Below, piece by piece: positions 53,396-63,569 of a stretch of DNA of 64,000 bases. Within the stretch, counting starts at the first letter, position 1. Every line of letters starts with the position of its first letter. A program made the position numbers and the translations under genes. The DNA comes from BMS3ABIN04 sp964553325 (GTDB lineage: Bacteria > Bacteroidota > Ignavibacteria > Ignavibacteriales > Melioribacteraceae), in the NCBI GenBank assembly GCA_964553325.1, contig CAZKKI010000072.1, positions 22,373 through 86,372 of the forward strand, read 5' to 3'. The notes under the pieces are model-generated. The model searched no databases and was not told the DNA's origin. It saw only the letters and a list, made by a program, of their open reading frames with translations.

Positions 53396-55615
53396 ATGAA
53401 ATATAATCTACCAGTTGAAGGAATGACTTGTGCAAGCTGTGCTGCAAGGGTGGAAAAATCACTCAAAAGAATTGACGGCGTTGAGAATGTTTCCGTTAAC
53501 TTGGCTACTGAGAAAGTAACTATTGAAACTAAATCGGAATTGGATTTAACCGCTGCGATGCAGGCCGTGGAAAAATTCGGTTATAAACTTATTGCCGAAC
53601 AATCCTCCGTTAATAGTAATAAAGTCAAAAATATAGAAGAAAACCCGACCAAGGATGAATATTTAACCGAACTTAAAAGTAGTTTTATTTTCGCATTGAG
53701 TTTTACATTGCCTGTTTTTCTCATCAGTATGTTGAGAAGTTTTGAATTCTTTAATAGTTTCTGGCCATTTTCCGATGATTATACAAATAAAATATTACTT
53801 GTATTTACAACGCCTATAGTTTTCATATCCGGTAAAAGGTTTTACAAATCATTTTGGACAAACCTAAAACATTTTTCGGTAAATATGGATTCACTTGTTG
53901 CGATCGGTACGGGCGCCGCATTTATTTACAGTACTATCATAACGCTTTTCCCCGATTGGATAAACGGTGCAAACATCTCTCACGTATACTTCGATACAGC
54001 TGCTGTAATTATTTTATTAATACTTCTCGGTAAAGTTTTGGAAACCGGTGCTAAAAGTAAAACCAATTCGGCTATAAAAAAATTATTGGACCTTAAACCG
54101 AACCAAGCAACTGTTATAATAAACGATACAGAAAATAAAATCGATTTGAAAGATCTGAAAATCGGAGATAAAGTAGTAGTAAGACCGGGAGAAAAAATTC
54201 CTGCCGATGGTAAAATATTGGAAGGATATTCTTCTGTCGACGAATCCATGTTAACCGGTGAAAGTTTGCCTGTTGAAAAAAGTAAAGGGTCAAAGGTAAT
54301 CGGCGGAACACTTAACAAAAACGGATCTTTTGTTTATGAAGTATCTGAATTGGGAGATAATTCGGTACTTGGTCAAATAATTCGTTTGGTGGAAGAAGCC
54401 CAAGCCAGCAAAGCACCAATTCAAAAAATAGCGGATAAAGTTGCCTCCGTTTTTATTCCAATCGTAATAATTATTGCGTTCATCACTTTTTTGGGTTGGT
54501 TAATTATTCCTGAAATATCTTCTTTTAATATAGCCTTAATTAATTTTGTAGCAGTATTGATAATTGCCTGCCCTTGCGCTATGGGTTTGGCAACGCCAAC
54601 GGCAATAATGGTTGGAACCGGCTTAGGCGCACAAAATGGTATATTGATTAAGAATGGCGAAAGTCTAGAGAAAGCTCATAAACTTACTGCAATAGTGTTT
54701 GATAAAACAGGAACAATTACCGAAGGAAATCCTGTTGTTACCGATTTACACACATTCGGAATCGACCGGAATACTTTTTTACAACTATTGGCTGCCGCTG
54801 AAAACAGATCGGAGCACCCACTTGCAGAGGCAATAGTAAAATACTGTAAAGACAGAAATATTAATATAGGTAGTGTTTCGGATTTTACAAATATCGAAGG
54901 CCACGGTATTCGTGCTATGGTCAACGGTTACGAAATGTTAATCGGTAACAAAGTATTTCTAGAAAACAATAATATTCTAATCGATAACAATATCGATAAA
55001 TACGAAAAAATCAGTTCCGACGGTAAATCGGTAGTATTCGTTGGCATTAACGGACGGTTAAGTGGTATAATCGGAATAGCGGATCCCGTAAAATCTTCAT
55101 CGATAGAAGCCATTAAAAAATTAAAAGCTATGGGAATCAGGATTTTCATGGTAACTGGAGATAACGAAACAACGGCAAAAACCATCGCCCAAAAAATTGG
55201 AATCGATAATTATTATGCCGGCGTACTGCCCGGTGGTAAATCACAAATAATTAAAAAACTGCAAAGCAAAGGCGAAATAGTTGCTATGGTCGGCGACGGT
55301 ATTAACGATTCCCCTGCTCTGGCTGTAGCCGACTTGGGAATTGCCATTGGCACCGGTACCGATATTGCCATTGAATCTTCTGATATTACGTTAATCAAAG
55401 GTGATTTAACGAATGTTGTTTCGGCAATAAAGTTATCACAGAAAACAATTAGAACAATTAAACAAAATTTATTTTGGGCTTTCGTTTATAATTCAGTCGG
55501 TATTCCTTTTGCAGCTTTGGGTTTATTAAACCCGATGATAGGTGCCTTAGCAATGTCTATGAGTTCCGTATCCGTTATTACAAATTCATTGAGATTAAAA
55601 AAAGTACATATCTGA
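53396..55615 (+). CDS. copA: Copper-exporting P-type ATPase
   Basis: A 739-residue P1B-type ATPase pumping Cu(I) out of the cytoplasm. One N-terminal HMA domain (GMTCASCAARVEKSL) is followed by eight membrane helices, the actuator loop DESMLTGESLPVEKS, the ion-binding CPC in IIACPCAMGLATPTA, the phosphorylated Asp in VFDKTGTITEG, the nucleotide-binding SEHPLAEAI and the hinge MVGDGINDSPALAVADLG. The last helix has MSMSSVSVITNSLRL, matching the MxxSS signature of copper rather than zinc pumps. It follows copZ and begins the metal-resistance region. Confidence 0.96.
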   Translation: MKYNLPVEGMTCASCAARVEKSLKRIDGVENVSVNLATEKVTIETKSELDLTAAMQAVEKFGYKLIAEQSSVNSNKVKNIEENPTKDEYLTELKSSFIFALSFTLPVFLISMLRSFEFFNSFWPFSDDYTNKILLVFTTPIVFISGKRFYKSFWTNLKHFSVNMDSLVAIGTGAAFIYSTIITLFPDWINGANISHVYFDTAAVIILLILLGKVLETGAKSKTNSAIKKLLDLKPNQATVIINDTENKIDLKDLKIGDKVVVRPGEKIPADGKILEGYSSVDESMLTGESLPVEKSKGSKVIGGTLNKNGSFVYEVSELGDNSVLGQIIRLVEEAQASKAPIQKIADKVASVFIPIVIIIAFITFLGWLIIPEISSFNIALINFVAVLIIACPCAMGLATPTAIMVGTGLGAQNGILIKNGESLEKAHKLTAIVFDKTGTITEGNPVVTDLHTFGIDRNTFLQLLAAAENRSEHPLAEAIVKYCKDRNINIGSVSDFTNIEGHGIRAMVNGYEMLIGNKVFLENNNILIDNNIDKYEKISSDGKSVVFVGINGRLSGIIGIADPVKSSSIEAIKKLKAMGIRIFMVTGDNETTAKTIAQKIGIDNYYAGVLPGGKSQIIKKLQSKGEIVAMVGDGINDSPALAVADLGIAIGTGTDIAIESSDITLIKGDLTNVVSAIKLSQKTIRTIKQNLFWAFVYNSVGIPFAALGLLNPMIGALAMSMSSVSVITNSLRLKKVHI

Positions 55616-55724
55616 TTTATTGTATTCATGATATTTGTTTATACGATTATTGTTAATACTACCACTTTTTATTTTGTATATTTGTTAAAATCTAAAATAT
55701 TCCCAACTATTGCAAAAATTAAAT

Positions 55725-56669
55725 ATGCCCATCATTTTATTTACAGTAAATATCGTCTTACCAATCTTCATTCTAATCATATTAGGTATTATTCTAAGAA
55801 AAACGGGCTTGGTAAATGATATGTTTGTAGAACAAACATCAAAATTCGTATTTAATGTATCTCTTCCGGCTTTGATTTTCCTTAAAATTTCTACTATTGA
55901 AATTTCAAGCGCTTTCGATCCTTTATTAATCGCATTATCATTTGTTTTGGTTATTGTATTTGCAATATTTAGTTGGTTTTTAGCCTTAACAGTAACAAAA
56001 AAGCCTAAAGAAGTTGGCGTTTTTACGCAAGGAAGTTTCAGAAGTAATTTTGCAATTATCGGTTTGGCTTTAATTGCAAACCTTTCGGGAGAAAAGCAAC
56101 TTGGTAAAGCATCTCTATTATTAGCTTTTATTATGCCATTATATAACATTCTTGGTGTAGTATTTTTAACAATTCCTTTTAATTATCGAAAAAAATTGCC
56201 GCTTCCTCATATTTTATATGAAATCATTAAAAATCCGTTGATTATTGCGGCTTTATTAGCCGCTCCATTTTCCATATTTCACCTAAATCCGGGAAGCATT
56301 ACCGTAACAACGCTTTCGTATTTATCTAAAATTGCATTACCGTTGGCATTAATCGGAATCGGTGCGTCTCTTAATATTAAAAACTTAAAGAAAGCTTCCA
56401 AATTGTCGTTCATTGCTTCATTTAATAAACTGATTACGTTTCCTTTAATTGCAATTTTTTTGGCTTACCTTTTAAATTTCGACAAAAACCAAACTGTTAT
56501 TTTGTTTGTTCTGTTTGCCAGTCCTACTGCCATTGTTTCTTTTATTATGGCGGATACTATGGGGAGTAATTCTAAATTGGCGAGTGATATTATTGTTATT
56601 TCCACTCTATTCTCCGTAATAACAATAAGTACCGGCATTATATTCCTCAAATTATATTCGCTCATTTGA
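55725..56669 (+). CDS. AEC-family (auxin efflux carrier-like) transporter
   Basis: About 314 residues from the ATG at 55725 (a TTG lies five codons upstream). Ten hydrophobic helices are seen, with the bacterial AEC pattern: N-terminal LPIFILIILGIILRKTGLVN, a conserved FVFNVSLPALIFLKI, then SFRSNFAIIGLALIANLSGE and a C-terminal AIVSFIMADTMGSNSKLA. Bacterial members move organic acids such as malate or malonate; the substrate here cannot be read. It sits between copA and the Cus genes without an obvious metal role. Confidence 0.85.
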   Translation: MPIILFTVNIVLPIFILIILGIILRKTGLVNDMFVEQTSKFVFNVSLPALIFLKISTIEISSAFDPLLIALSFVLVIVFAIFSWFLALTVTKKPKEVGVFTQGSFRSNFAIIGLALIANLSGEKQLGKASLLLAFIMPLYNILGVVFLTIPFNYRKKLPLPHILYEIIKNPLIIAALLAAPFSIFHLNPGSITVTTLSYLSKIALPLALIGIGASLNIKNLKKASKLSFIASFNKLITFPLIAIFLAYLLNFDKNQTVILFVLFASPTAIVSFIMADTMGSNSKLASDIIVISTLFSVITISTGIIFLKLYSLI

Positions 56670-56797
56670 TTTTAATTGTTTATATTTATAAAAGGTTTCG
56701 CAATAAAATTTTGTAACATTTTCCCAAAATTGTATAACGCTTCATTTGTTTTCACATATTATATTGCGGATATAATTCAAGGATAGAATAAGCTGAA

Positions 56798-57253
56798 ATG
56801 AAATTAAAACTCAAAATATCGGAAAGGATAAGAAAAGCGGTAGCAATATTACTACTGTTTTATTTTGTTACCTCCCCGTTATTATTTGCATTCCCGTCAA
56901 GCCAGTGCACCGGCTCATGCGAAATGTCATCCGATGAAATGCATATTTGCTCAATGGAGATGCAAGAGAGTAACCACGATTGCTGCAAAACGGAAACGGA
57001 TTTTTCATTTTTCGGTAATTCGACATGCGACATGAAATTCACTTATGATAATTGCATGATAATAACCGATTTGGCAAAAACCAACAATTTTGTGGTTACA
57101 CCTAAGTTTAATTCGGAACAGAGTTTTATAGAAATTTTTACATTTAATGTAACCCGCGAAAGAAACGTTTATTTTTCAATCGAAATTTCCGACCGCTCGC
57201 TCAAGGAAAGTAAAACACCAATTTATCTTTTCGTACAATCCCTTTTAAATTAA
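56798..57253 (+). CDS. Cys/Met-rich secreted protein in the copper region
   Basis: A 151-residue protein with an N-terminal signal (VAILLLFYFVTSPLLFAFPSS). The mature N-terminus is dense in possible metal ligands: Cys37, Cys41, Cys51, Cys62-Cys63, Cys77 and Cys86 with Met43, Met48, Met53, Met55 and His49, His60 among them. The C-terminal half is an ordinary beta-rich stretch. I do not recognise a family; some Bacteroidota copper loci have small secreted Cys-rich proteins, but no shared motif is clear. Placed 100 bases before the cusC-type gene, it may bind Cu(I) or Ag(I) in the periplasm. Confidence 0.7.
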   Translation: MKLKLKISERIRKAVAILLLFYFVTSPLLFAFPSSQCTGSCEMSSDEMHICSMEMQESNHDCCKTETDFSFFGNSTCDMKFTYDNCMIITDLAKTNNFVVTPKFNSEQSFIEIFTFNVTRERNVYFSIEISDRSLKESKTPIYLFVQSLLN

Positions 57254-57354
57254 CTATTCAACCATACTCTCTTAATTTACACATCAAGTAAATAACAGCC
57301 TTAAAACGCTGATATATTAAAATATTTTACAAACAATTAATCTTTGAGGAAAAA

Positions 57355-58665
57355 ATGAACTCAAAAATTCTGATTGTGCTATTGATGACTGCATTGTCGA
57401 TTATTAATGCGCAAAACAGTAAAACAAACAACTATAATTTGGAAAAGCTGATTAATCAAGCGATTACTGTTAGCCCGGAAATTAAAATGCTCGAAGCCAA
57501 ATACAGAGTGGCGAAATCCCAAATTGAAATAGGTACAAATTTACCCGATCCGGTCTTAACATTAGGATTGGTTAACTTGCCGGTAAATTCGTTTTCGTTT
57601 ACACAAGAACCGATGACCGGTAAAATTATTGGAATTTCCCAGGGCATTCCATTTCCCGGAGCATTAAGTGCAGCTTCCGATGTTAAAGCCGTCGATACAT
57701 CTATTATAAAGCAAAGTATAATAGATATTAAAAACAAAATTCGGAAAGACGTAGCCGAGCTTTACTTCTCATTACAATATCTTCGTGAAAACATTAGATT
57801 AGCCTATGAAAGCATAGAATTATTAAATCAAATTTCAGATGTTGTTAGGCGGAAATACGATGTGGGTACAGCCAGTTTACAAAATCTGGTACAAGTGGAA
57901 GTACAAATTACTCGAGTAAAAGATAAAATTGAAACATTAAAATCAACAGAAAGAGCTGTTGTAACAAAATTAAACGCTTTCCTATTGCGAGAAGAAACCG
58001 AAAATCTTAATACGGAAAATATTCGGTCGATTCGATTTTTCAAAACTACAGCCGACTCGTTGGTTAAAGTAGCCATTAAAAATCGACCGCTATTAAAAAG
58101 TATAAAACTTTCGGTGAGAAAAGCCGAACTGATGAAAGAACAAGCCGAATATACTTTTTATCCGAACTTTAAACTTGCTCTTCAATATTCTCAACGAGAT
58201 TATAGTGCAACCACTTCTAATGACTTTGTCGATTTCTTTTCCGTTGTAGTGGGAATTTCACTTCCCATAAACTACGGTGGAAACAAAACCGAGCTAGTGA
58301 ACAAGGCTATTCATTTAAGTACTTTATATAATGAACAATACAATCTTACAATTCAAAAATTGCAGCAAACTTTCGGCACCTTTAATTCAAAATTATTGGA
58401 ATTGGCTAACCGAGAGGAGCTAATTACCAAACAACTTCTGCCACAAGCCAAGCAAGTATACGATGCGGCTATTGCCGACTATCAAGTGGGTAAAATAGAT
58501 TTTGTCAACGTAATCAAAGCCGAAAATGATATTCTTAATATCAAAACAGAATTGGCAAAAATTAGAACCGATTACTATAAAAATCTTTTCACTATCGAAT
58601 ACCTTGTCGGCACAGAACTAACTAACATCGAGAAAAACAGAACGGAGATAAACGATGAAGAATAA
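57355..58665 (+). CDS. cusC: TolC-family outer-membrane channel of the Cus system
   Basis: A 436-residue outer-membrane efflux protein. A signal peptide ends near residue 19. Two long helical hairpins follow, with the OEP-domain features LINQAITVSPEIKMLEAKYR and YDVGTASLQNLVQVEVQITR, then again YQVGKIDFVNVIKAENDIL. It should form the trimeric exit duct for the adaptor and pump encoded next. GAGGA precedes the ATG. Its end overlaps the adaptor start by 11 bases. Confidence 0.9.
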   Translation: MNSKILIVLLMTALSIINAQNSKTNNYNLEKLINQAITVSPEIKMLEAKYRVAKSQIEIGTNLPDPVLTLGLVNLPVNSFSFTQEPMTGKIIGISQGIPFPGALSAASDVKAVDTSIIKQSIIDIKNKIRKDVAELYFSLQYLRENIRLAYESIELLNQISDVVRRKYDVGTASLQNLVQVEVQITRVKDKIETLKSTERAVVTKLNAFLLREETENLNTENIRSIRFFKTTADSLVKVAIKNRPLLKSIKLSVRKAELMKEQAEYTFYPNFKLALQYSQRDYSATTSNDFVDFFSVVVGISLPINYGGNKTELVNKAIHLSTLYNEQYNLTIQKLQQTFGTFNSKLLELANREELITKQLLPQAKQVYDAAIADYQVGKIDFVNVIKAENDILNIKTELAKIRTDYYKNLFTIEYLVGTELTNIEKNRTEINDEE

Positions 58666-60286
58666 AATATTAACGTACTCAGTGATATTAATTTTAGGGA
58701 TTTTAATTGGCGCTGGAGCGTTATATTTAATAATTCCGAACAACGTAACCGAAAACCACCTACACGATGAAGACGGTACTTTATACTCGTGCGGAATGCA
58801 CCCGGATATAATAGAGAAAGAACCCGGCAACTGCCCGATATGCGGAATGAAATTAACTCCGATTAAAAATACCCGGAAAAACAACGCTGAAAAGAAATCC
58901 GGAGAAAGAAAAATTCTTTACTGGCGAGCCCCTATGAATCCAAATGAAATTTACGATGCACCGGGAAAATCAAAAATGGGAATGGACTTGGTACCTGTTT
59001 ACGAAGATGAAGGTGATGCATCGGGAGTTGTTACTGTCGACGGTTCCGTTCTACAAAGTATGAATGTCAAAATGGATATCGTCAAAACTCAAAAACTCTC
59101 GCCGGTTATTTATACTAACGGTTATTTGGATACAGACGAAACACGTGAATATGCGGTTACAACTAAAATTAACGGTTGGGTAGAAAAACTTTATGTTAAT
59201 TACGTTGGACAAAAAGTAGTCAAAGGTCAAAAGTTAGTTGATATTTATTCACCGGAATTGGTTGCAGCTCAACAGGAATTGCTTACGGCTTTGGAGTATA
59301 ACCAATCAACTTCCGTTTTGGAAAACGCTAAACGTAAACTGGAACTATACGATGTAAGCGATTCGGAAATAGATAATTTGATTAAAACTAAGAATGTTAA
59401 AAAATATATTACGTTATATGCGCCTTTTAACGGAACGGTGATTTCGAAAAAAGTATTGCGGGGTGATAGAATTAAAGCCGGCAGTGAAATAATGAAGGTA
59501 GCAAACTTGAACAAACTTTGGTTAAAAGCGGACATTTACGAAAGTGATCTCGATAAAATACAATTAGGTAACAAAGTAAAAATATACTTTAGTTATAAAC
59601 CCGGGAAAGTATTCACCGGGAAAATATCTTTTATATATCCAACTGTTGATCCGACCACCAGAACAGTTAAAGTCCGCATTGACTTGGATAATAGAAACGA
59701 GGAATTAAAGCCGTCCATGTTCGCTAACGTGGAAATTTCAGGCAAAGAATTAAAACCCACACCGGTTATTCCGGAAACAGCCGTTATAAGAAGTGGTAAA
59801 TCGGCAATTGCAATCCTATCACTCGGCGAAGGAAAGTTCAAGCCAGTTGAAATAACCTTAGGACATTATTCAAATGGTTTTTATCAAGTATTAAATGGTT
59901 TGAAAGAAAAAGATGTTATAGTCGTATCAGGTCAATTTATGATTGATTCGGAAAGTAGTTTAAGAGCGGCAGTAAAATTATTTTCTTCAGCCAAAAATGA
60001 AATGAACGAAAAGGATAATAATGAAACTATGGACATGGAAATGAATGAACCGGCATCAAAAAACCAGAATGAGGGTAACAAAACAGAAAGCATAATACGC
60101 AAAGGAATAATTGATTTGGAAACAATCGATAAAAACGGTGACGGAAAAGTTTATCAAGATTTAATGGATTGGAATGTAATATCCGATGAAGAAGGTAGAT
60201 GCCCTGTATGCGGAATGTATTTAAAAGAAGTTACCATTGAAGAAGCAAAGAAAAATTTAAAAGAAAACGGTTTTGAATACAAATAG
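58655..60286 (+). CDS. cusB: CusB-type periplasmic adaptor with extra metal-binding modules
   Basis: A 543-residue membrane-fusion protein. After a signal anchor (about 6-27) comes a heavy-metal-binding module (YSCGMHPDIIEKEPGNCPIC; Cys46, Cys60, Cys63). The CusB hallmark YWRAPMNPNEIYDAPGKSKM follows, then MGMDLVPVY. The hairpin/lipoyl/barrel core covers about 110-430. The C-terminus is unusual: an EF-hand-like loop DKNGDGKVYQDL (492-503) and a second CPVCGMYLKEV motif (Cys516, Cys519). A ribosome-binding site GGAG lies inside the cusC end. Confidence 0.92.
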   Translation: MKNKILTYSVILILGILIGAGALYLIIPNNVTENHLHDEDGTLYSCGMHPDIIEKEPGNCPICGMKLTPIKNTRKNNAEKKSGERKILYWRAPMNPNEIYDAPGKSKMGMDLVPVYEDEGDASGVVTVDGSVLQSMNVKMDIVKTQKLSPVIYTNGYLDTDETREYAVTTKINGWVEKLYVNYVGQKVVKGQKLVDIYSPELVAAQQELLTALEYNQSTSVLENAKRKLELYDVSDSEIDNLIKTKNVKKYITLYAPFNGTVISKKVLRGDRIKAGSEIMKVANLNKLWLKADIYESDLDKIQLGNKVKIYFSYKPGKVFTGKISFIYPTVDPTTRTVKVRIDLDNRNEELKPSMFANVEISGKELKPTPVIPETAVIRSGKSAIAILSLGEGKFKPVEITLGHYSNGFYQVLNGLKEKDVIVVSGQFMIDSESSLRAAVKLFSSAKNEMNEKDNNETMDMEMNEPASKNQNEGNKTESIIRKGIIDLETIDKNGDGKVYQDLMDWNVISDEEGRCPVCGMYLKEVTIEEAKKNLKENGFEYK

Positions 60287-60309
60287 AACGTAGATCGTTA
60301 AAGACTTTT

Positions 60310-60327
60310 ATGATCTGCAATGATCAT
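60310..60327. repeat. Short inverted repeat between cusB and cusA
   Basis: ATGATC (60310-60315) and GATCAT (60322-60327) flank a six-base loop in the 82-base gap between the two genes. The surrounding sequence (ATCATCAAAATCTGTGTTCC) is of a kind often scattered between genes in Bacteroidota, so it may be a repetitive intergenic element. The other genes of the set are packed more tightly. Confidence 0.4.
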
Positions 60328-60368
60328 ATCAAATCATCAAAATCTGTGTTCCATTTATCGGAGGAAAA

Positions 60369-63300
60369 ATGTTAGCAAGTGAAAATAAAGACGGTTTTAT
60401 TTCTAAACTGATAGAATGGTCAATTAATAATAAATTTATGGTGATTATTCTTACTGTAGCACTTATTGCGGCCGGCATTTGGGCGCTAAACGATATAGCT
60501 GTGGATGCCCAGCCCGATTTAAGCGATGTGCAGGTAATAATTTTTACCGAATACCCCGGTCAAGGTCCTCAAATAGTTGAAGATCAAGTAACTTATCCGA
60601 TGACTACTAAAATGTTATCGGTTCCTTTCGCAAAGGTAGTTCGCGGATATTCCTTTTTCGGATTCTCTATGGTGTACATAATATTCGAAGATGGAACCGA
60701 TATATATTGGGCGCGCAGTAGAGTTTTGGAATATTTAAGCTCGCTTCAAAAAGACTTGCCGGAAGGTGTTGCTCCAACTTTAGGACCCGATGCTACAGGT
60801 CTTGGCTGGGTTTATCAATACATTCTTAAATCCGATAAACGGGATTTACAAGAACTAAGATCAATCCAAGACTGGTTTTTAAGATACGAATTATCTGCGC
60901 TTCCAGGAGTTTCGGAAGTAGCAAGTATTGGCGGATTTGTTAAACAGTATCAAGTAAATATCGATCCAAATAAATTAGCATCTTTCGGTATTCCGTTAAG
61001 TAAAGTTAAAATGGCTATTAAACGAAGTAACAACGATGTCGGTGGTCGTTTACTCGAAATCGGTGAAATGGAATTTATGGTTAGAGGGCTCGGTTACATA
61101 AAAAGTACAGATGACTTAAAGAAAATAGTAATCGGCTTAAATTCCAAAACAGGTACACCGGTTTATTTGGAAAACGTAGCTACTATTGATATTGGTCCGG
61201 AGTTAAGACGAGGTTTAGCAGATTGGAACGGTGAGGGTGAAACTGTTGGCGGAATAATTGTAATGCGATACGGTGAAAACGCTTTGGATGTTATAAACAG
61301 AGTAAAAGAACGTTTGGAAGAATTAAAAACATCGCTGCCGGATGACGTTGAAATAATTACTTCATACGACCGGTCGGATTTGATTAATGCGGCAATAGCC
61401 AATTTGAAAAATACGCTAACGGAAGAAAGTCTTATTGTAGCAATCATAATTATGATTTTTCTACTACACGTAAGAAGTTCTCTTGTAGCGATCTTCACAT
61501 TGCCTACAGCCGTGCTAGCTTCCTATATAATTATGGATTTGCAAGGTATAAATGCCAACATTATGTCGCTCGGTGGAATTGCCATTGCCATAGGTGCGAT
61601 GGTTGATGCGGCTATTGTAATGGTTGAAAATGCACATACTCATTTGGCGAGAGAACAAGAGCTGCCCAAAGAAAAACAACGACCACACTGGGCAACAATA
61701 TTAGAATCGGCCAAGGAAGTCGGACCGTCAATATTTTATTCTCTTTTAGTGATAACTGTTTCCTTCCTACCAGTATTTACTTTGGAACAACAAGAAGGAA
61801 GACTGTTCAAACCGTTGGCATATACAAAAACATATTCGATGGCAGCCGCTGCAATTTTAGCTGTAACTATAGTACCGGTTTTACTGGGTTTCTTCGTTCG
61901 TGGAAAAATGAGATCGGAAGAAAACAATCCGATTACAAAATTCCTTACAAAAATTTACCATCCGGTTGTCGATTTCGTGATGAAGCAAAGATGGGCAGTT
62001 TTAATTGTTGCTTTCTTAATAATGGTCATTACTTATTTCCCTTACGCTAAATTAGGTTCAGAATTCATGCCGCCATTATACGAAGGTGACTTATTATATA
62101 TGCCAACAACTCTTCCCGGTATTTCAATTACAAAAGCAAAAGAGATTTTGCAGCAAACGGATAGGATAATAAAAACTTTTCCAGAGGTCGAATCTGTTTT
62201 CGGTAAAATAGGACGAGCCGAAACTGCAACTGACCCGGCACCGTTATCTATGATTGAAACTACAATTCAACTTAAACCACGAGATAAATGGCGCCCCGGT
62301 GTAACTCCCGAAAGCTTGGTCGAAGAGCTCAACGCAGCAATTCAGTTCCCCGGCTTAACCAATGCATGGACAATGCCAATTAAAACAAGAATCGATATGT
62401 TGGCAACAGGCATAAAAACTCCAGTCGGAATTAAAATTGCCGGTCCCGATATTCAAGTATTGCAAAAAATCGGTAAAGAGATTGAACAAGTAGCTAAAAC
62501 AATTCCCGGAACCCGTTCGGCTTATGCGGAAAGATCTGCCGGTGGTAATTATATCGATTTTGTAATAAAACGTGATGTGATTGCCCGTTACGGACTAACC
62601 ATTGATGATGTGCAAGATGTAATCATGTCCGCTATAGGAGGAATGAACATAACAAAAACCGTAGAAGGCTTGGAACGTTATCCGGTAAATCTTCGCTATC
62701 AACGAGATTACAGGGAAAACATTGAAGAACTTAAAAGAGTTCGTGTACCTATTCATAATGGAGGTTACGTCTTGCTTTCGGAACTGGCCGATTTGGAAAT
62801 TAAAAAAGGTCCGCCCGCAATAAAATCCGAAAATGCTAGACCTAATGCTTGGGTCTACATCGACCTTAAAGACATTGACGTTGGCACTTATGTGAAAAAT
62901 GCAAAAAAAATAATAGCCGAAAAAATCGAGCTCCCGGCAGGTTATTCGTTAATCTGGAGTGGTCAATATGAATATATGGAACGCTCAAGCAAACGTTTGG
63001 CAATGGTTATACCAATCACGTTATTACTTGTGATCTTACTACTTTACATTAATACAAAATCTTGGATTAAAACCGGAATAATTCTTTTGGCCCTTCCCTT
63101 TTCCATGGTTGGTGCAGTATGGTATTTGTACATCGCGGATTTTAATATCAGTGTTGCCGTTTGGGTTGGCATTATCGCACTACTTGGTGTAAGTGCCGAA
63201 ACCGGCGTTGTTATGCTTTTATACTTGGATATTGCATACGACAAATTCAAAAAGAACGGCTTATTCAAATCTTTATCGGATTTAAGAGAAGCAATTTTCG

Positions 63301-63569
63301 AAGGAGCTGTTAAACGTATCAGACCCAAAATGATGACCGTGATGACAACAATGTTGGGCTTATTACCAATCGTAATCGGAACGGGAATAGGCTCGGATGT
63401 TATGAAAAGAATTGCAGCTCCTATGGTCGGCGGTATAATTACAAGTATGATTATGGAATTAACTCTCTTTCCCGCAATATTCTACATAATAAAGAAAAGA
63501 GAATTGAAAAAATTATTACCCGAATTTAATTCAAACGAAAAAGGTAAAATTAACGGAACACCGGAATAA
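60369..63569 (+). CDS. cusA: CusA-type RND copper/silver efflux pump
   Basis: A 1,066-residue RND transporter exporting Cu(I)/Ag(I) from the periplasm and cytoplasm in exchange for protons. It has the 12-helix layout with two large periplasmic loops. The proton relay region is GGIAIAIGAMVDAAIVMVEN, with the Asp and the flanking sequence typical of CusA; the zinc-type CzcA has a different sequence there. Other marks are the N-terminal LSDVQVIIFTEYPGQGPQIV, then AIGGMNITKTVEGLERYPVN and the later FNISVAVWVGIIALLGVSAE. GGAGG lies before the ATG. It completes the CusCBA set. Confidence 0.95.
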   Translation: MLASENKDGFISKLIEWSINNKFMVIILTVALIAAGIWALNDIAVDAQPDLSDVQVIIFTEYPGQGPQIVEDQVTYPMTTKMLSVPFAKVVRGYSFFGFSMVYIIFEDGTDIYWARSRVLEYLSSLQKDLPEGVAPTLGPDATGLGWVYQYILKSDKRDLQELRSIQDWFLRYELSALPGVSEVASIGGFVKQYQVNIDPNKLASFGIPLSKVKMAIKRSNNDVGGRLLEIGEMEFMVRGLGYIKSTDDLKKIVIGLNSKTGTPVYLENVATIDIGPELRRGLADWNGEGETVGGIIVMRYGENALDVINRVKERLEELKTSLPDDVEIITSYDRSDLINAAIANLKNTLTEESLIVAIIIMIFLLHVRSSLVAIFTLPTAVLASYIIMDLQGINANIMSLGGIAIAIGAMVDAAIVMVENAHTHLAREQELPKEKQRPHWATILESAKEVGPSIFYSLLVITVSFLPVFTLEQQEGRLFKPLAYTKTYSMAAAAILAVTIVPVLLGFFVRGKMRSEENNPITKFLTKIYHPVVDFVMKQRWAVLIVAFLIMVITYFPYAKLGSEFMPPLYEGDLLYMPTTLPGISITKAKEILQQTDRIIKTFPEVESVFGKIGRAETATDPAPLSMIETTIQLKPRDKWRPGVTPESLVEELNAAIQFPGLTNAWTMPIKTRIDMLATGIKTPVGIKIAGPDIQVLQKIGKEIEQVAKTIPGTRSAYAERSAGGNYIDFVIKRDVIARYGLTIDDVQDVIMSAIGGMNITKTVEGLERYPVNLRYQRDYRENIEELKRVRVPIHNGGYVLLSELADLEIKKGPPAIKSENARPNAWVYIDLKDIDVGTYVKNAKKIIAEKIELPAGYSLIWSGQYEYMERSSKRLAMVIPITLLLVILLLYINTKSWIKTGIILLALPFSMVGAVWYLYIADFNISVAVWVGIIALLGVSAETGVVMLLYLDIAYDKFKKNGLFKSLSDLREAIFEGAVKRIRPKMMTVMTTMLGLLPIVIGTGIGSDVMKRIAAPMVGGIITSMIMELTLFPAIFYIIKKRELKKLLPEFNSNEKGKINGTPE

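Noticed and set aside
55628..55819. A 63-codon frame in front of the AEC transporter
   Set aside because: Overlaps the transporter start in another frame, with no domain or ribosome-binding site.
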